Positions 1 to 8,536 of a stretch of 64,000 nt of DNA are shown piece by piece. Under the pieces are notes generated by a model that had not been told where the DNA came from, ran no database searches, and saw only the letters and a program-made list of their open reading frames with translations. The position numbers and the translations under genes are program-made. The stretch lies in NCBI GenBank assembly GCA_964410285.1, contig CAYPFR010000001.1, forward strand, positions 124,001-188,000. Direction: 5' to 3'. The stretch is from Fretibacter sp964410285. GTDB lineage: Bacteria; Pseudomonadota; Alphaproteobacteria; Caulobacterales; Maricaulaceae. Numbering within the stretch: position 1 is the first letter of the stretch; each line of letters starts with the position of its first letter.

Positions 1-1413
1 AAAGACGAGTCTTTCTTGCGGATTTTTGATGCGCGCTTTGGTGTCAGCAAGGACATTAGAGAGCCAGTGGCGGTATCGGTCTGGCCGGCTGTTTTTAAAA
101 ACGGTGCCGCCCTGTTTGCGGCGTGCCGTGTTATCCCAAGCAGGGCAGACGCTGCGAAAGAGCGGATAGTCCGGCGAGCTAAGCTTATCCGAGCGTTGGG
201 GGAAAATGTCCCAATCGTAGATTTTCCCGCTAAAGTCTTCCGACAAAGGCGTGATGTCATCCGTCAGGTCGGGCGGGGCGGAATTATTAGGCGGAAACTC
301 AACCGCGCCGTCAAATCCGTAATCCCTCGGGTCATTATTTTCAAACGATTGCGTATAGGCTAGATAAATCTCCCCGATTCCGTTTTTGCGGCACCAGTCC
401 CGCCATCGTTTGGCGGTGGCCTTGGCATCAGGCAACTCAATAGGCCGGTAAACCAGAAGCACGGGTTTTCCGTCAATTGTCCGGTAGCGGGGATCTTTCA
501 GATATTTTGAAACATAGGCGATAAACGCCAGATCATCTTCGGGACTATGGTCTTGGGCCATCAGAACGTCATTGTCATTGCCGTCCCAGCGCCGCGACCA
601 GTTTTCATTCGCCCAGCATAGACAAAAGGGCACATCCAGATCAGGGTCGGCGAGGAGGTTCAGCAAAGGCGTTTCTAAAAGGCGATGGCCTGCAAACCAG
701 TAAAAATAAAAGCAAAATCCCTCGACGCCGTAATTTCGCGCAAGTGCGATCTGTCGGGACATAACCTGCGTGGTGTCGCGAAGGTCATAATACCCAAGAT
801 CTGCGGCCGGATCAGGCTCGTGAGGCTGGTAATGACCCGCATATAGCGGCTCTGCGGGACGGACATTTGTCCATTCGGTAAAGCCCTTGCCCCACCATTC
901 GTCATTTTCTTTGATGGGATGAAATTGCGGAAGATAAAAAGCATAGAGCGAAGCCGGAAGATCGGACAGATTTGCGGGCGTAAAGGCTTTATATTCTGGC
1001 CCTGCGCCGACGTGTAGAGCTCCGCCTGCGGCGGGCGCTAAAGCCGTGTTAAGTGCAGGGCCGGTGTTTGGCGGCTGTGAGTCGGTGAGCGTGGCCCTTG
1101 GGCGGGGCGTTTTGAGCCGGCGAATACTCTCTTTTGTTTTGCGAAGGGGCGCGCTCATTTTCCAGCTTGTGCTGGAGTAAAGCGCATTAATTGTTTCGCG
1201 CAAATGGGAATTTTGGCCTTCAAGCGCCGCAATCCTATGCTCTAGCGCATCCGCCTTGGCGGGTTCGGGAGATGAAGAGTCGCCGCCGCGGTCGCCAAGC
1301 CGATCTTCCAGCAAAGCCAGGACGAGACCGATTTCTTCTTCGGACAAGGGGCTATGTGAGCCCTTTTGAATCAGGCTTTCCATTAATTTGGCGCGTGCGG
1401 ATTGGCTTAACAT
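1..1413 (-). CDS. WbsX-type glycosyltransferase, partial (runs off left edge)
   Basis: A long open frame runs leftward and leaves the window without a stop, so the C-terminus is missing. After about 110 residues of variable and coiled sequence it contains LYAFYLPQFHPIKENDEWWG and GFTEWTNVRPA, then YGVEGFCFYFYWFAGHRLLE and CWANENWSRRWDG. These are hallmarks of the WbsX glycosyltransferase family (Pfam Glyco_tran_WbsX), which acts in O-antigen and other polysaccharide assembly. An S-S-T-S-W-K-M motif precedes the catalytic part and recurs in the divergent neighbour. I chose the ATG at 1413. An in-frame ATG at 1557 would add 48 residues, but that stretch is rich in codons rare here (AGG, AGA, CGA, GGA) and lacks a Shine-Dalgarno. 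The acceptor sugar cannot be told. Confidence 0.85.
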   Translation of the reverse strand, partial: MLSQSARAKLMESLIQKGSHSPLSEEEIGLVLALLEDRLGDRGGDSSSPEPAKADALEHRIAALEGQNSHLRETINALYSSTSWKMSAPLRKTKESIRRLKTPRPRATLTDSQPPNTGPALNTALAPAAGGALHVGAGPEYKAFTPANLSDLPASLYAFYLPQFHPIKENDEWWGKGFTEWTNVRPAEPLYAGHYQPHEPDPAADLGYYDLRDTTQVMSRQIALARNYGVEGFCFYFYWFAGHRLLETPLLNLLADPDLDVPFCLCWANENWSRRWDGNDNDVLMAQDHSPEDDLAFIAYVSKYLKDPRYRTIDGKPVLLVYRPIELPDAKATAKRWRDWCRKNGIGEIYLAYTQSFENNDPRDYGFDGAVEFPPNNSAPPDLTDDITPLSEDFSGKIYDWDIFPQRSDKLSSPDYPLFRSVCPAWDNTARRKQGGTVFKNSRPDRYRHWLSNVLADTKARIKNPQERLVF

Positions 1414-1590
1414 TGTGTCGTATTTTGCTCCCCTTCGAGCCTTGAGCGACCCAGCGGCTCTATGCCTTAGAACGCCCGCGCTGTCAAAGAGGCGATCGCA
1501 GAATTTCGCCAGTCTTTTAATAGCGGTAATCCGGCCAAATTGGTGCAAATCAGCCATTGCTAGGCTAATTCTATCGTTTATATATTTTTC

Positions 1591-3765
1591 ATGAACAATC
1601 ACGTGCTCCTTATTTTGTCGATGCACCGCAGCGGCACCTCTGCGCTGACCCGCGTTTTTAGTTTGTTGGGCGCGGAATTACCAAAGTCCATGTACGGTAA
1701 AACAGATGGAAACCAGCGCGGGCATTGGGAGAGCGATGTTTTGGTTAGCTCCCATGACGCTCTGCTTAAGAAAATGAAGTCAGATTGGTCGGATTGGCGC
1801 CCTCTGCTCACAGATAAATTTACAGCCAAAAAGCAAGCAAGTTTAAAAGCGGGGTTTGCACAGGAATTTGCGGAAGAATTTGATCTGTCAAAGCCCGTGA
1901 TTGTCATGAAGGACCCGAGGGTCTGCAAGTTTGCACAGCTCTATATTGAGGCCCTTTCTGAGGCCCAACACACGGTCCACCCTGTCATAATCGTGCGCAA
2001 CCCGCTTGAGGTGGCCGGATCGCTAGAGAGCCGGGACGGCCTTTCTTTTAGTGAGGGGCTACTATTGTGGCTCTCATATATGCTGGAGGCGGAGCGGGCG
2101 AGCCGGGGGCTGGAGCGCGCAATGACCACATATGAGGCCTTTTTAAAGAAGCCTGTCGTTGAGACAGATAAATTGGTGAAGGCGCTAAATTGTCCCCTGC
2201 CCTATACCGCCAAGGAAATGTCCCGCCAGATCAAGGAGTATGTCTCACCCGCCCTCAAACGCCATAAATATAAAACCGAGGATGTTGTACTCAATTCGGT
2301 TAGCCGCGGCTGGGTCTCACAGGCCTATGAAGCTTTGCTATTGCTAAGGGATGCCCCGAAATCTGAAAAAGCAATCAAAATGCTTGATAGCGTTAGGTCG
2401 GAATTTCTAGAGGCAGCCCCGCCGCTATATAAATTTTTGGACGCTGAAAAGCAGAGTCACCAGAAAGCCATAACCCAGCTCAAAATTGAACATGGGGGAG
2501 AACGTGAGCAGTCCCAAGCCGCCTATGAGGCCGGTATGGCGGAGCTTGAGGCTAAAACGAAGTCCCTTTTAGCCTCCCGGGATGAGGCGGCAGCGGCCAT
2601 GCTGCAAGGACGGGATGAAGATATGTCAAAGCTTCAGGAGACGTTAAAGGCAGTTATTTCCGACCTTGAAACCAAGCTTCATCGCGCCTTGGAAGAAAAA
2701 CATGCCGCAGAGGCCAAATTTCAGGAACGCGGGATGGAGCATGAAGCCCTTCAAGGCGAAAATATTAAGATTCGGAATGAGCTTAAGGCACTCTCAGGGC
2801 AATTACAGGCCGCGTCAGGCGAAAAATCTCAATTATCCCAGCGTGTCGGGCTGCTGACGAAGGAGGAGGCGAAGCTGTCAGGGAAAATCGGAGCCGTTTT
2901 GGAAGATATGGAAGTCCTCACGCAGCAAATTGGCGCGGCGAAGCGAGAAAAGGCGGCGCTTTCGAAACAAGTCGAGACGATTTCTGAGGAAAAGGCGGCG
3001 GTTTTGAAACAGGTCGAGACGATTTCTGAGGAAAAGGCGGCGCTTTCGAAACAGATCGAGACAATTTCTGAGGAAAAGTCCGCGCTATCCAAGGAGATCG
3101 AGACGATTTCTGAGGAAAAGTCCGCGCTATCCAAGGAGATCGAGACAATTTTGAATGAGAAGGTCGCTCTATCGGACCAATTAAGGACCGTTTCTCAAAA
3201 AAGCGTGGAGCAGGTGGAGGAAAACCAGACGCTGTCAGCGCGCCTGAAGGCACATGTGCAGGATATCACAGGCCTGGAGCGCTCGCAGGCGATTTTGGCG
3301 GAAAAAAATGCAGGGCTTGAGGCACTTAATTTTCAAATGAAACGTAATTTGGAAGATGTCCAGCAAGGGTATGAACAGCTGAAAGCCCATGCTGACGCGC
3401 TATCGCGTAAAAGCGAAAACCTTGAGACGCAGCTCAGCGCGGCACGGGTTCAATCCGAAGCTCGCGCGTCAGAGATTGAATTTATGCGGGAGAATTTCGG
3501 CGCGCTGCGGACAGAACTTGAGGGCTCCATTACAGATCTTTCGTCGGCGCTCGGGCAACGTGATGCTGAATTGGGCGGAGCGCGGGAGCGCGAGGCGTCT
3601 TTGCGCGGACAGCTCGAGGCGGTCCTTGGTTCGACGAGCTGGAAAATGACCGGCGGTATGCGCGCCGTACTTAATTTGTTACGCGGCCAAAAGCCGGCCG
3701 CGATTTCCCAAGATCAAGCCCCCCCTCGCTTGACCTTCCGGGATGAAGATGGGATGGGCGGGTAG
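1591..3765 (+). CDS. Sulfotransferase-family protein with long coiled-coil tail
   Basis: This 724-residue protein begins with a sulfotransferase-like domain (about residues 1-230). SMHRSGTSALTRV near the N-terminus matches the 5'-phosphosulfate (PAPS) binding loop, and VIIVRNPLEVAGSLESRDG matches the 3'-phosphate motif. Residues about 280-690 are continuous charged coiled coil, including six near-identical 14-residue units. The tail holds LGSTSWKMTGGMRAVLNLL, the motif also seen in the divergent WbsX-like protein. A role in sulfating a surface polysaccharide is inference from the domain and neighbour. No Shine-Dalgarno precedes the ATG. A TTGCTA box at 1557-1562 and a TATATT-like box near 1581-1586 would place transcription start almost at the ATG, so a leaderless mRNA is possible. 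Confidence 0.8.
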   Translation: MNNHVLLILSMHRSGTSALTRVFSLLGAELPKSMYGKTDGNQRGHWESDVLVSSHDALLKKMKSDWSDWRPLLTDKFTAKKQASLKAGFAQEFAEEFDLSKPVIVMKDPRVCKFAQLYIEALSEAQHTVHPVIIVRNPLEVAGSLESRDGLSFSEGLLLWLSYMLEAERASRGLERAMTTYEAFLKKPVVETDKLVKALNCPLPYTAKEMSRQIKEYVSPALKRHKYKTEDVVLNSVSRGWVSQAYEALLLLRDAPKSEKAIKMLDSVRSEFLEAAPPLYKFLDAEKQSHQKAITQLKIEHGGEREQSQAAYEAGMAELEAKTKSLLASRDEAAAAMLQGRDEDMSKLQETLKAVISDLETKLHRALEEKHAAEAKFQERGMEHEALQGENIKIRNELKALSGQLQAASGEKSQLSQRVGLLTKEEAKLSGKIGAVLEDMEVLTQQIGAAKREKAALSKQVETISEEKAAVLKQVETISEEKAALSKQIETISEEKSALSKEIETISEEKSALSKEIETILNEKVALSDQLRTVSQKSVEQVEENQTLSARLKAHVQDITGLERSQAILAEKNAGLEALNFQMKRNLEDVQQGYEQLKAHADALSRKSENLETQLSAARVQSEARASEIEFMRENFGALRTELEGSITDLSSALGQRDAELGGAREREASLRGQLEAVLGSTSWKMTGGMRAVLNLLRGQKPAAISQDQAPPRLTFRDEDGMGG
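2944..3195 (+). repeat. Six tandem 42-bp units in the coiled coil
   Basis: Six in-frame 42-bp units encode the 14-residue pattern E-E-K-(A/S)-A-L-S-K-(Q/E)-(V/I)-E-T-I-S, equal to two coiled-coil heptads. The first five are nearly identical at DNA level and the sixth (3154-3195) is degenerate. Units begin at 2944, 2986, 3028, 3070, 3112 and 3154. Such arrays expand and contract by slippage or unequal recombination, so copy number may vary between strains. Confidence 0.95.
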
Positions 3766-3812
3766 CGCCCTAGATGAACTGGTCTCGATTTAACCCTGCG
3801 TGCGGGCCTAGC

Positions 3813-4901
3813 TTAATCATGACCCAAGGTTTTTAGTAAGCTGCTGAGCTGATGATCATCGCTAAAATTTATGCGAAGCTCACCGCCGGGACCTTTGTAA
3901 CGCAAGACAACCTTCAGGCCGAGTTTGTCCGATAGGCTTTGCTCTAGCATTTTGATGTCGGCGGATTTTTGCTCCGGCGCGGCGGGGGGAAGAATGCGGC
4001 TAAGATCATCGTTATTCTGGGCTTTAATGCGCCGCACCCAGCCCTCTGCGTCACGCACGGAAAGGCCTTTTTCAATAATCTGCTCGACCAGAGCATCCGG
4101 ATCAGGGGCCGCGATAACGGCACGGGCATGGCCTGTGGTGATTTCGCCCGATTGGAGCGCCTCTTGAGCGCGCTTTGGGAGGGTGAGCAGACGCAGCATA
4201 TTGGCAATATGTGGGCGGCTTTTCCCAATGGCCTGGGCAATTTCGTTTTGCGAGCGCCCAAATTGATCAACAAGCGCGCGGTAAGCCAGCGCTTCTTCAA
4301 TGGGGTTAAGGTCAGCGCGTTGTACATTCTCTACGACCCCAATTTCAAGGACGTCCCGATCTGATAAATCCCGTATTAAGACAGGCATGGATGTGAGTTT
4401 GGCGGTCAGAGAGGCCTGCCAGCGCCGTTCGCCCGCGACTATCTGGTACAGAGGTTTGCCTGAGCTCGACTTATCACGTGACGGAACGGGCCGCACCAAA
4501 ATCGGCTGAAGGACGCCTTTATCTGCGATAGATTGCGTGAGTTCGGCGAGGGCGGTTTTGTCAAAATAGCGGCGCGGTTGATCGGGGTTGCGTACGATCT
4601 GATCAATGGCGAGGGTCGCGACCCCGCGCCCTCGCGCCGCGCCCTTATTTTGGACGGCGGCAGCGCTGCTTTTGACGGCTTTTCGGGGACTGTCGGCTTT
4701 TTCTGCTGGCACGGAATTTTCGGCTTGGGCTTCACTGCGGGGTGTGGTGTTGGCGGGCGGCGGATGTCCCCCTGCAAGCGCGGAATTTTCGCTTGGGGCG
4801 ATATCCGACATGAGAGCTGAAAGACCACGCCCCAAACGGCTCGGCGGCGTGCGCGGGGGCGCGGCTTTATTTTCGGTCTTATTTTTGGGACTCTTGCTCA
4901 T
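3813..4901 (-). CDS. parB: Chromosome-partitioning protein ParB
   Basis: ParB is the CTP-dependent clamp that loads at parS and spreads to form the partition complex for origin segregation. The 362-residue protein has an N-terminal RLGRGLSALM motif (typical ParA-interacting region), a long low-complexity stretch rich in Ala, Pro and Lys, then the ParB/Sulfiredoxin domain with IVRNPDQPRRYFD and GERRW, followed by ENVQRADLNPIEEALAYRAL and the helix-turn-helix around residues 205-250. It lies 30 bp downstream of parA in the same direction. The start ATG has GGAGCGTAAA just upstream. Two perfect parS sites lie in the same cluster. The low-complexity linker (about residues 30-95) is longer than usual. 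Confidence 0.97.
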   Translation of the reverse strand: MSKSPKNKTENKAAPPRTPPSRLGRGLSALMSDIAPSENSALAGGHPPPANTTPRSEAQAENSVPAEKADSPRKAVKSSAAAVQNKGAARGRGVATLAIDQIVRNPDQPRRYFDKTALAELTQSIADKGVLQPILVRPVPSRDKSSSGKPLYQIVAGERRWQASLTAKLTSMPVLIRDLSDRDVLEIGVVENVQRADLNPIEEALAYRALVDQFGRSQNEIAQAIGKSRPHIANMLRLLTLPKRAQEALQSGEITTGHARAVIAAPDPDALVEQIIEKGLSVRDAEGWVRRIKAQNNDDLSRILPPAAPEQKSADIKMLEQSLSDKLGLKVVLRYKGPGGELRINFSDDHQLSSLLKTLGHD

Positions 4902-4931
4902 TTTACGCTCCTTGATTTGGCGGCTCTCGCA

Positions 4932-5753
4932 CTAGCCCTTTTGTGACTTTTGCTGGCGGCGTGCATGACGAGAGAGGATTTCATCTGTAAGGGCCATATA
5001 GGCCGCCGAGCCAGCGCAATCCGGATCATACATCATCACGGGCTTGGCGAAGCTGGGAGCCTCGGCAATGCGAACATTGCGCGGAATCATTGTCTGAAAG
5101 ACAGCGCGGCCTAAATGCTCGCGCACATCAGCGGCAACCTGCGCAGACAGGCGGTTACGTCCGTCATACATGGTGAGCATCACCCCTTCGATAATTAGAT
5201 CCGGGTTTATACTGGCTTTGGCCATTTCTACCGTTTTAAGGAGCTGGCTTAAGCCCTCCAGTGCATAAAATTCGCATTGCAGAGGCACAACGACGGAATC
5301 AGCGGCCGCCAAGGCATTTACGGTAAGCAGATTGAGTGAAGGCGGGCAGTCGATCAAAATATAGTCATAGCCATCTTTATGCGGCGCGAGGGCGTTTTTG
5401 AGCCGGACGGTTCGGCCATCGCTTTGCCCGATCTCAAGTTCGGCGCTCGACAAATCAATATGCGAGGGCACAATTGAAAGCCCGGGCACGTGGGATTTAT
5501 CAACAGCCTCGTCTAAGGCGATGCCGTCGACAAGGACTTCATAAAGCGTTAGGCCGCGCTTTTGGCTATGCAGGCCGAGGCCAGTGGACGCATTGCCTTG
5601 CGGGTCGGCGTCGATCAACAGAACCTTTTTGCCGCGCAGGGCAAGGCCAGCGGCCAGATTGATTGTTGTTGTGGTTTTCCCCACCCCGCCCTTTTGATTG
5701 ACAATAGCCATGACATGGGTGCCGGCGGCGGTATTAGGCGGGATTGGGGACAC
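4932..5753 (-). CDS. parA: Chromosome-partitioning ATPase ParA
   Basis: ParA is the Walker-type ATPase that binds DNA non-specifically and, with ParB, moves newly replicated origins poleward. The 273-residue protein carries the deviant Walker A KGGVGKTTTTINLAAG, the Walker A' motif VLLIDADPQGNASTGLG, and the Walker B region YDYILIDCPPSLNLLTVNAL. The annotated start is GTG at 5753. An internal ATG at residue 15 (MAIVNQKGGVGKT) is possible, but the extra N-terminal residues are plausible for the family. It lies 11 bp after rsmG and 30 bp before parB, so one transcript is likely. Confidence 0.97.
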   Translation of the reverse strand: MSPIPPNTAAGTHVMAIVNQKGGVGKTTTTINLAAGLALRGKKVLLIDADPQGNASTGLGLHSQKRGLTLYEVLVDGIALDEAVDKSHVPGLSIVPSHIDLSSAELEIGQSDGRTVRLKNALAPHKDGYDYILIDCPPSLNLLTVNALAAADSVVVPLQCEFYALEGLSQLLKTVEMAKASINPDLIIEGVMLTMYDGRNRLSAQVAADVREHLGRAVFQTMIPRNVRIAEAPSFAKPVMMYDPDCAGSAAYMALTDEILSRHARRQQKSQKG

Positions 5754-5764
5754 AAAGCGCTTTC

Positions 5765-6409
5765 TTAAGGTTGCGGGCCTTTCTCGGGTTTTGGCGCAAG
5801 GCCAGTGATTTTCAGGATCACGCCCGTGGGATCGGAAAGACTCGGTTCTGATTCCACGTCATATATCCACCTTTCGGAGGCTTGCGTCAATTCACCCCCT
5901 GCCCCCTGCCCCTTTAAAAGCAGCGCTAAGCTGCTGTTTTGCCAAAAAGGCTGGGCATAAGTCAGCAGTCTTGGCAAGGGAGCAAAAGCCCGGGCGGTAA
6001 TGACGTCAAAGGGCCTTGGCGGCATGTCCTCGGCGCGGCCTGCCCATACACTCGCGGGGAGGGAAAGCTCTCTGATCACCGCTCGTAGGAAATTGGCCTT
6101 TTTGCCGGCACTCTCGACAAGGGTCACATGTCCCTGCCCGCGCTGCTTAAAGTGAATCGCAAGCGGAATAGCTGGAAAGCCAGCGCCAGAGCCTAGATCA
6201 ATCAAGGTGTCTGCCCGATCCGGTAAATACCGTACCAATTGCCAACTATCCAGCGCGTGACGCCCCCAGAAATCTCGCGCGGCTTTTGGCGAGACAAGAT
6301 TGATTTTGCGGTTCCACTTCGCCAGCAGAGCCTCATAAGCGCTAAAATCATCAAATGTTTCACGTGAAACATCGGGGAGATCGGCAAAAGCCTGAGGGGT
6401 AAGGCTCAC
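5765..6409 (-). CDS. rsmG: 16S rRNA (guanine527-N7)-methyltransferase RsmG
   Basis: RsmG (GidB) makes m7G527 in 16S rRNA using SAM. The 214-residue protein shows the family landmarks KWNRKINLVSPK, FWGRHALDSWQL and the SAM-binding DLGSGAGFPAIPLAI, then VESAGKKANFLRAV and the ITARAFAPLPRLL region. Its GTG start shares one base with the mnmG stop codon, so translation is probably coupled. A perfect parS site is embedded in its N-terminal codons and encodes D-V-S-R-E-T, constraining that part of the protein. Confidence 0.96.
   Translation of the reverse strand: MSLTPQAFADLPDVSRETFDDFSAYEALLAKWNRKINLVSPKAARDFWGRHALDSWQLVRYLPDRADTLIDLGSGAGFPAIPLAIHFKQRGQGHVTLVESAGKKANFLRAVIRELSLPASVWAGRAEDMPPRPFDVITARAFAPLPRLLTYAQPFWQNSSLALLLKGQGAGGELTQASERWIYDVESEPSLSDPTGVILKITGLAPKPEKGPQP
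6356..6371. promoter_or_regulatory. parS site 1 (inside rsmG)
   Basis: The perfect 16-bp palindrome TGTTTCACGTGAAACA matches the known ParB-binding consensus exactly. It sits inside the 5' part of the rsmG coding sequence, about 1.5 kb from parB, where ParB would load and spread. Confidence 0.97.
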
Positions 6410-8307
6410 TATGAGGCCCGTTTCATATAAGCGAGCACGGCCGTGAGCGCGCCGGGCGTAACGCCCTCAAGCCTAGACGCCTGCCCCAAAGTGGCGGGTT
6501 TGGCGGCGATTAAGCGGTCGCGCACCTCATTAGAAATGCCCCCGATGGCGCTATAATCTAGCCCTGCGGGCAATCTAAGCCCCTCATCTCGCCTAAAGGC
6601 GGCAATATCGCGCGCTTGACGCTCAATATAGCCGGAATAGAGGGCTTCTGTCTCCAGATGCTCACGCGCATCAGCTTTTAACGCCCTAAGGTCTGGCCAG
6701 ACCCTGGTAAGCGCTTCGAAATCAATATTAGGATAGGCAAGCAAATCAACGGCGCTGCGCCATGTTCCGTCATTATTGACCTTAAGGCCGTGCTTGATCA
6801 GGTCATTTGGTGTTTTTTTCAGGCTCTCCGCCAGCGCCTTGGCGGCTTTTAAGCGTTTTTGTTTCCCGTGAAACGCAGCCGAGCGCTCCGCGCTGATGGC
6901 GCCGATGTCCTCGCCCAGCGGGGTCAGCCGCGCGTCGGCATTGTCCGCCCGCAGCAGCAAGCGATATTCTGCCCGGCTGGTAAACATGCGGTAGGGCTCC
7001 GTCACGCCTTTGGTAATCAAATCATCGATCATAACCCCGATGTAGGCTTGGCTGCGGTCAAGAATAAATGGCTCGCTACCGCCCGCGGCCAGCGCCGCGT
7101 TAAATCCCGCATATAGCCCCTGCGCGGCCGCTTCCTCATAGCCGGTTGTGCCGTTGATCTGACCGGCAAGGTAAAGGCCTTTGAGTTTTTTTGTCTCCAG
7201 CGTGGCATGGAGTTCGCGCGGGTCGACATAATCATATTCAATCGCGTAGCCGAAGCGCAAAATTTCGCAGGTTTCAAGGCCGCGAATGGTTTTGATGAAA
7301 GCCCGCTGAACCTCGCGGGGGAGGGAGGTGGAAATACCATTGGGGTAGACTGTATCGCCGTCCGCGCCGCCGGGCAGGCCCTCTGGCTCAAGGAAAATCT
7401 GGTGAGCGGTCCGATCCGCGAAACGCACAACCTTATCCTCCACAGCGGGGCAATAGCGCGGCCCCCGCCCCGCAATGGATCCGCTATAAACCGCGCTTTT
7501 TGTGAGGTTATCTGCAATAATGCGGTGCGTGCCCGCGTTTGTATGGGTCACGGCGCAAGTGACCTGCGGCACGGTGATTTTATCTGTCAAAAAGCTAAAG
7601 GGTAGGGGAGTGTCATCCGCAGCTTGTTGTTCAAGGGAGTCCCAGTCAATCGAACTTTTGCGTAGCCGCGCGGGCGTTCCCGTCTTTAGCCGGCCCATAT
7701 CAAATCCAAGCCCGTAAAGCCTGTCGGCCAGCGCCACAGTTGGGGCTTCGCCAAACCGCCCCGCAGGGGTGCGCTCATCGCCAATATGGATCAGGCCTTT
7801 GAGGAATGTGCCCGTTGTCAAGACCACGCGTTCTGTCTTAAATTCCTGCCCATCGGCCGTCATTACTCCGGTCACGCGGCCATCTTGGATGCAAAGATCT
7901 TCTGCGGGCAGGGCAAGCAGGGTCAAATTCGGATAGCCTTTCAACATGTCTTGCATAGCGGCCTTGTAAAGCCCGCGATCACTTTGCGTGCGTGGTCCGC
8001 GAACCGCAGGGCCTTTGGAACGGTTAAGGAGGCGAAATTGAATACCCGAAGCATCAGCCGCTTGTCCCATTACACCGCCCAGCGCATCAATTTCGCGCAC
8101 CAGATGCCCCTTACCTAGCCCGCCAATGGCCGGATTGCAGGACATCTCGCCCAAGGTTTGGATTTTATGGGTGATTAAAAGGGTTTTGGCTCCGATACGC
8201 GCGGATGCGCAGGCTGCGTCGCAACCAGCATGGCCGCCGCCAATAACAATAACGTCCCAAGTACTGCCGGACATTGGGGGGGTGTTACTCTTTAAGTCTG
8301 CGGTCAT
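6409..8307 (-). CDS. mnmG: tRNA uridine-5-carboxymethylaminomethyl synthesis enzyme MnmG
   Basis: MnmG (GidA) is the FAD-dependent partner of MnmE in making cmnm5U34 at the tRNA wobble position. The protein begins with an FAD-binding GxGxxG (VIVIGGGHAGCDAACASARIG) and carries MSCNPAIGGLGKGHLVREID, SRAEYRLLLRADNADARLTP, and the C-terminal helical MnmE/tRNA-binding region. I place the start at ATG 8307, which has AGGAGCGGAC just upstream, giving 632 residues. The longer frame from GTG 8355 has no Shine-Dalgarno and adds 16 residues not expected in the family. mnmE lies upstream, separated by 229 bp that contain a parS site. Confidence 0.96.
   Translation of the reverse strand: MTADLKSNTPPMSGSTWDVIVIGGGHAGCDAACASARIGAKTLLITHKIQTLGEMSCNPAIGGLGKGHLVREIDALGGVMGQAADASGIQFRLLNRSKGPAVRGPRTQSDRGLYKAAMQDMLKGYPNLTLLALPAEDLCIQDGRVTGVMTADGQEFKTERVVLTTGTFLKGLIHIGDERTPAGRFGEAPTVALADRLYGLGFDMGRLKTGTPARLRKSSIDWDSLEQQAADDTPLPFSFLTDKITVPQVTCAVTHTNAGTHRIIADNLTKSAVYSGSIAGRGPRYCPAVEDKVVRFADRTAHQIFLEPEGLPGGADGDTVYPNGISTSLPREVQRAFIKTIRGLETCEILRFGYAIEYDYVDPRELHATLETKKLKGLYLAGQINGTTGYEEAAAQGLYAGFNAALAAGGSEPFILDRSQAYIGVMIDDLITKGVTEPYRMFTSRAEYRLLLRADNADARLTPLGEDIGAISAERSAAFHGKQKRLKAAKALAESLKKTPNDLIKHGLKVNNDGTWRSAVDLLAYPNIDFEALTRVWPDLRALKADAREHLETEALYSGYIERQARDIAAFRRDEGLRLPAGLDYSAIGGISNEVRDRLIAAKPATLGQASRLEGVTPGALTAVLAYMKRAS
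6860..6875. promoter_or_regulatory. Degenerate parS-like sequence inside mnmG
   Basis: TGTTTCCCGTGAAACG differs from the parS consensus at two of 16 positions. It lies between the two perfect sites. It may bind ParB weakly or be chance; the CCCG change falls in the central CACG core, which lowers the likelihood of function. Confidence 0.3.
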
Positions 8308-8386
8308 GTCCGCTCCTATTGCCCCAAGGCCAATGCCGGTTTCGGCCTTGCTCACTCGAGTTTGATGCGCCGCTATATAAAGCAGA

Positions 8387-8421
8387 CTTGCCCCGCCGTC
8401 GAGGGCCTTGCAGGGGGCAAG
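8387..8421. other. Inverted repeat in the mnmG leader region
   Basis: CTTGCCCC (8387-8394) and GGGGCAAG (8414-8421) are perfect complements separated by 19 bases. The repeat lies between the parS site and the mnmG start and could fold in the mnmG 5' leader. There is no U-run, so it is not a classic terminator, and function is unknown. Confidence 0.4.
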
Positions 8422-8441
8422 CCTTGGGCCCGCACGCGGAA

Positions 8442-8457
8442 TGTTTCACGTGAAACA
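8442..8457. promoter_or_regulatory. parS site 2 (mnmG-mnmE intergenic)
   Basis: A second perfect TGTTTCACGTGAAACA lies in the non-coding gap between mnmG and mnmE, 2.07 kb from the first. Two perfect sites in one cluster indicate that this is the genuine chromosomal partition locus and hence a region probably close to the replication origin. Confidence 0.97.
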
Positions 8458-8536
8458 CTTCAAAGGCCGCCGCAATTATACAAACCCAATTATGGCAAAA
8501 AATGCTTTCAACACCCGGATTTCATTAAGCTTTTAT

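Noticed and set aside
16..363. 115-codon plus-strand ORF at the left edge
   Set aside because: Lies opposite the WbsX-type glycosyltransferase frame, which carries clear family motifs.
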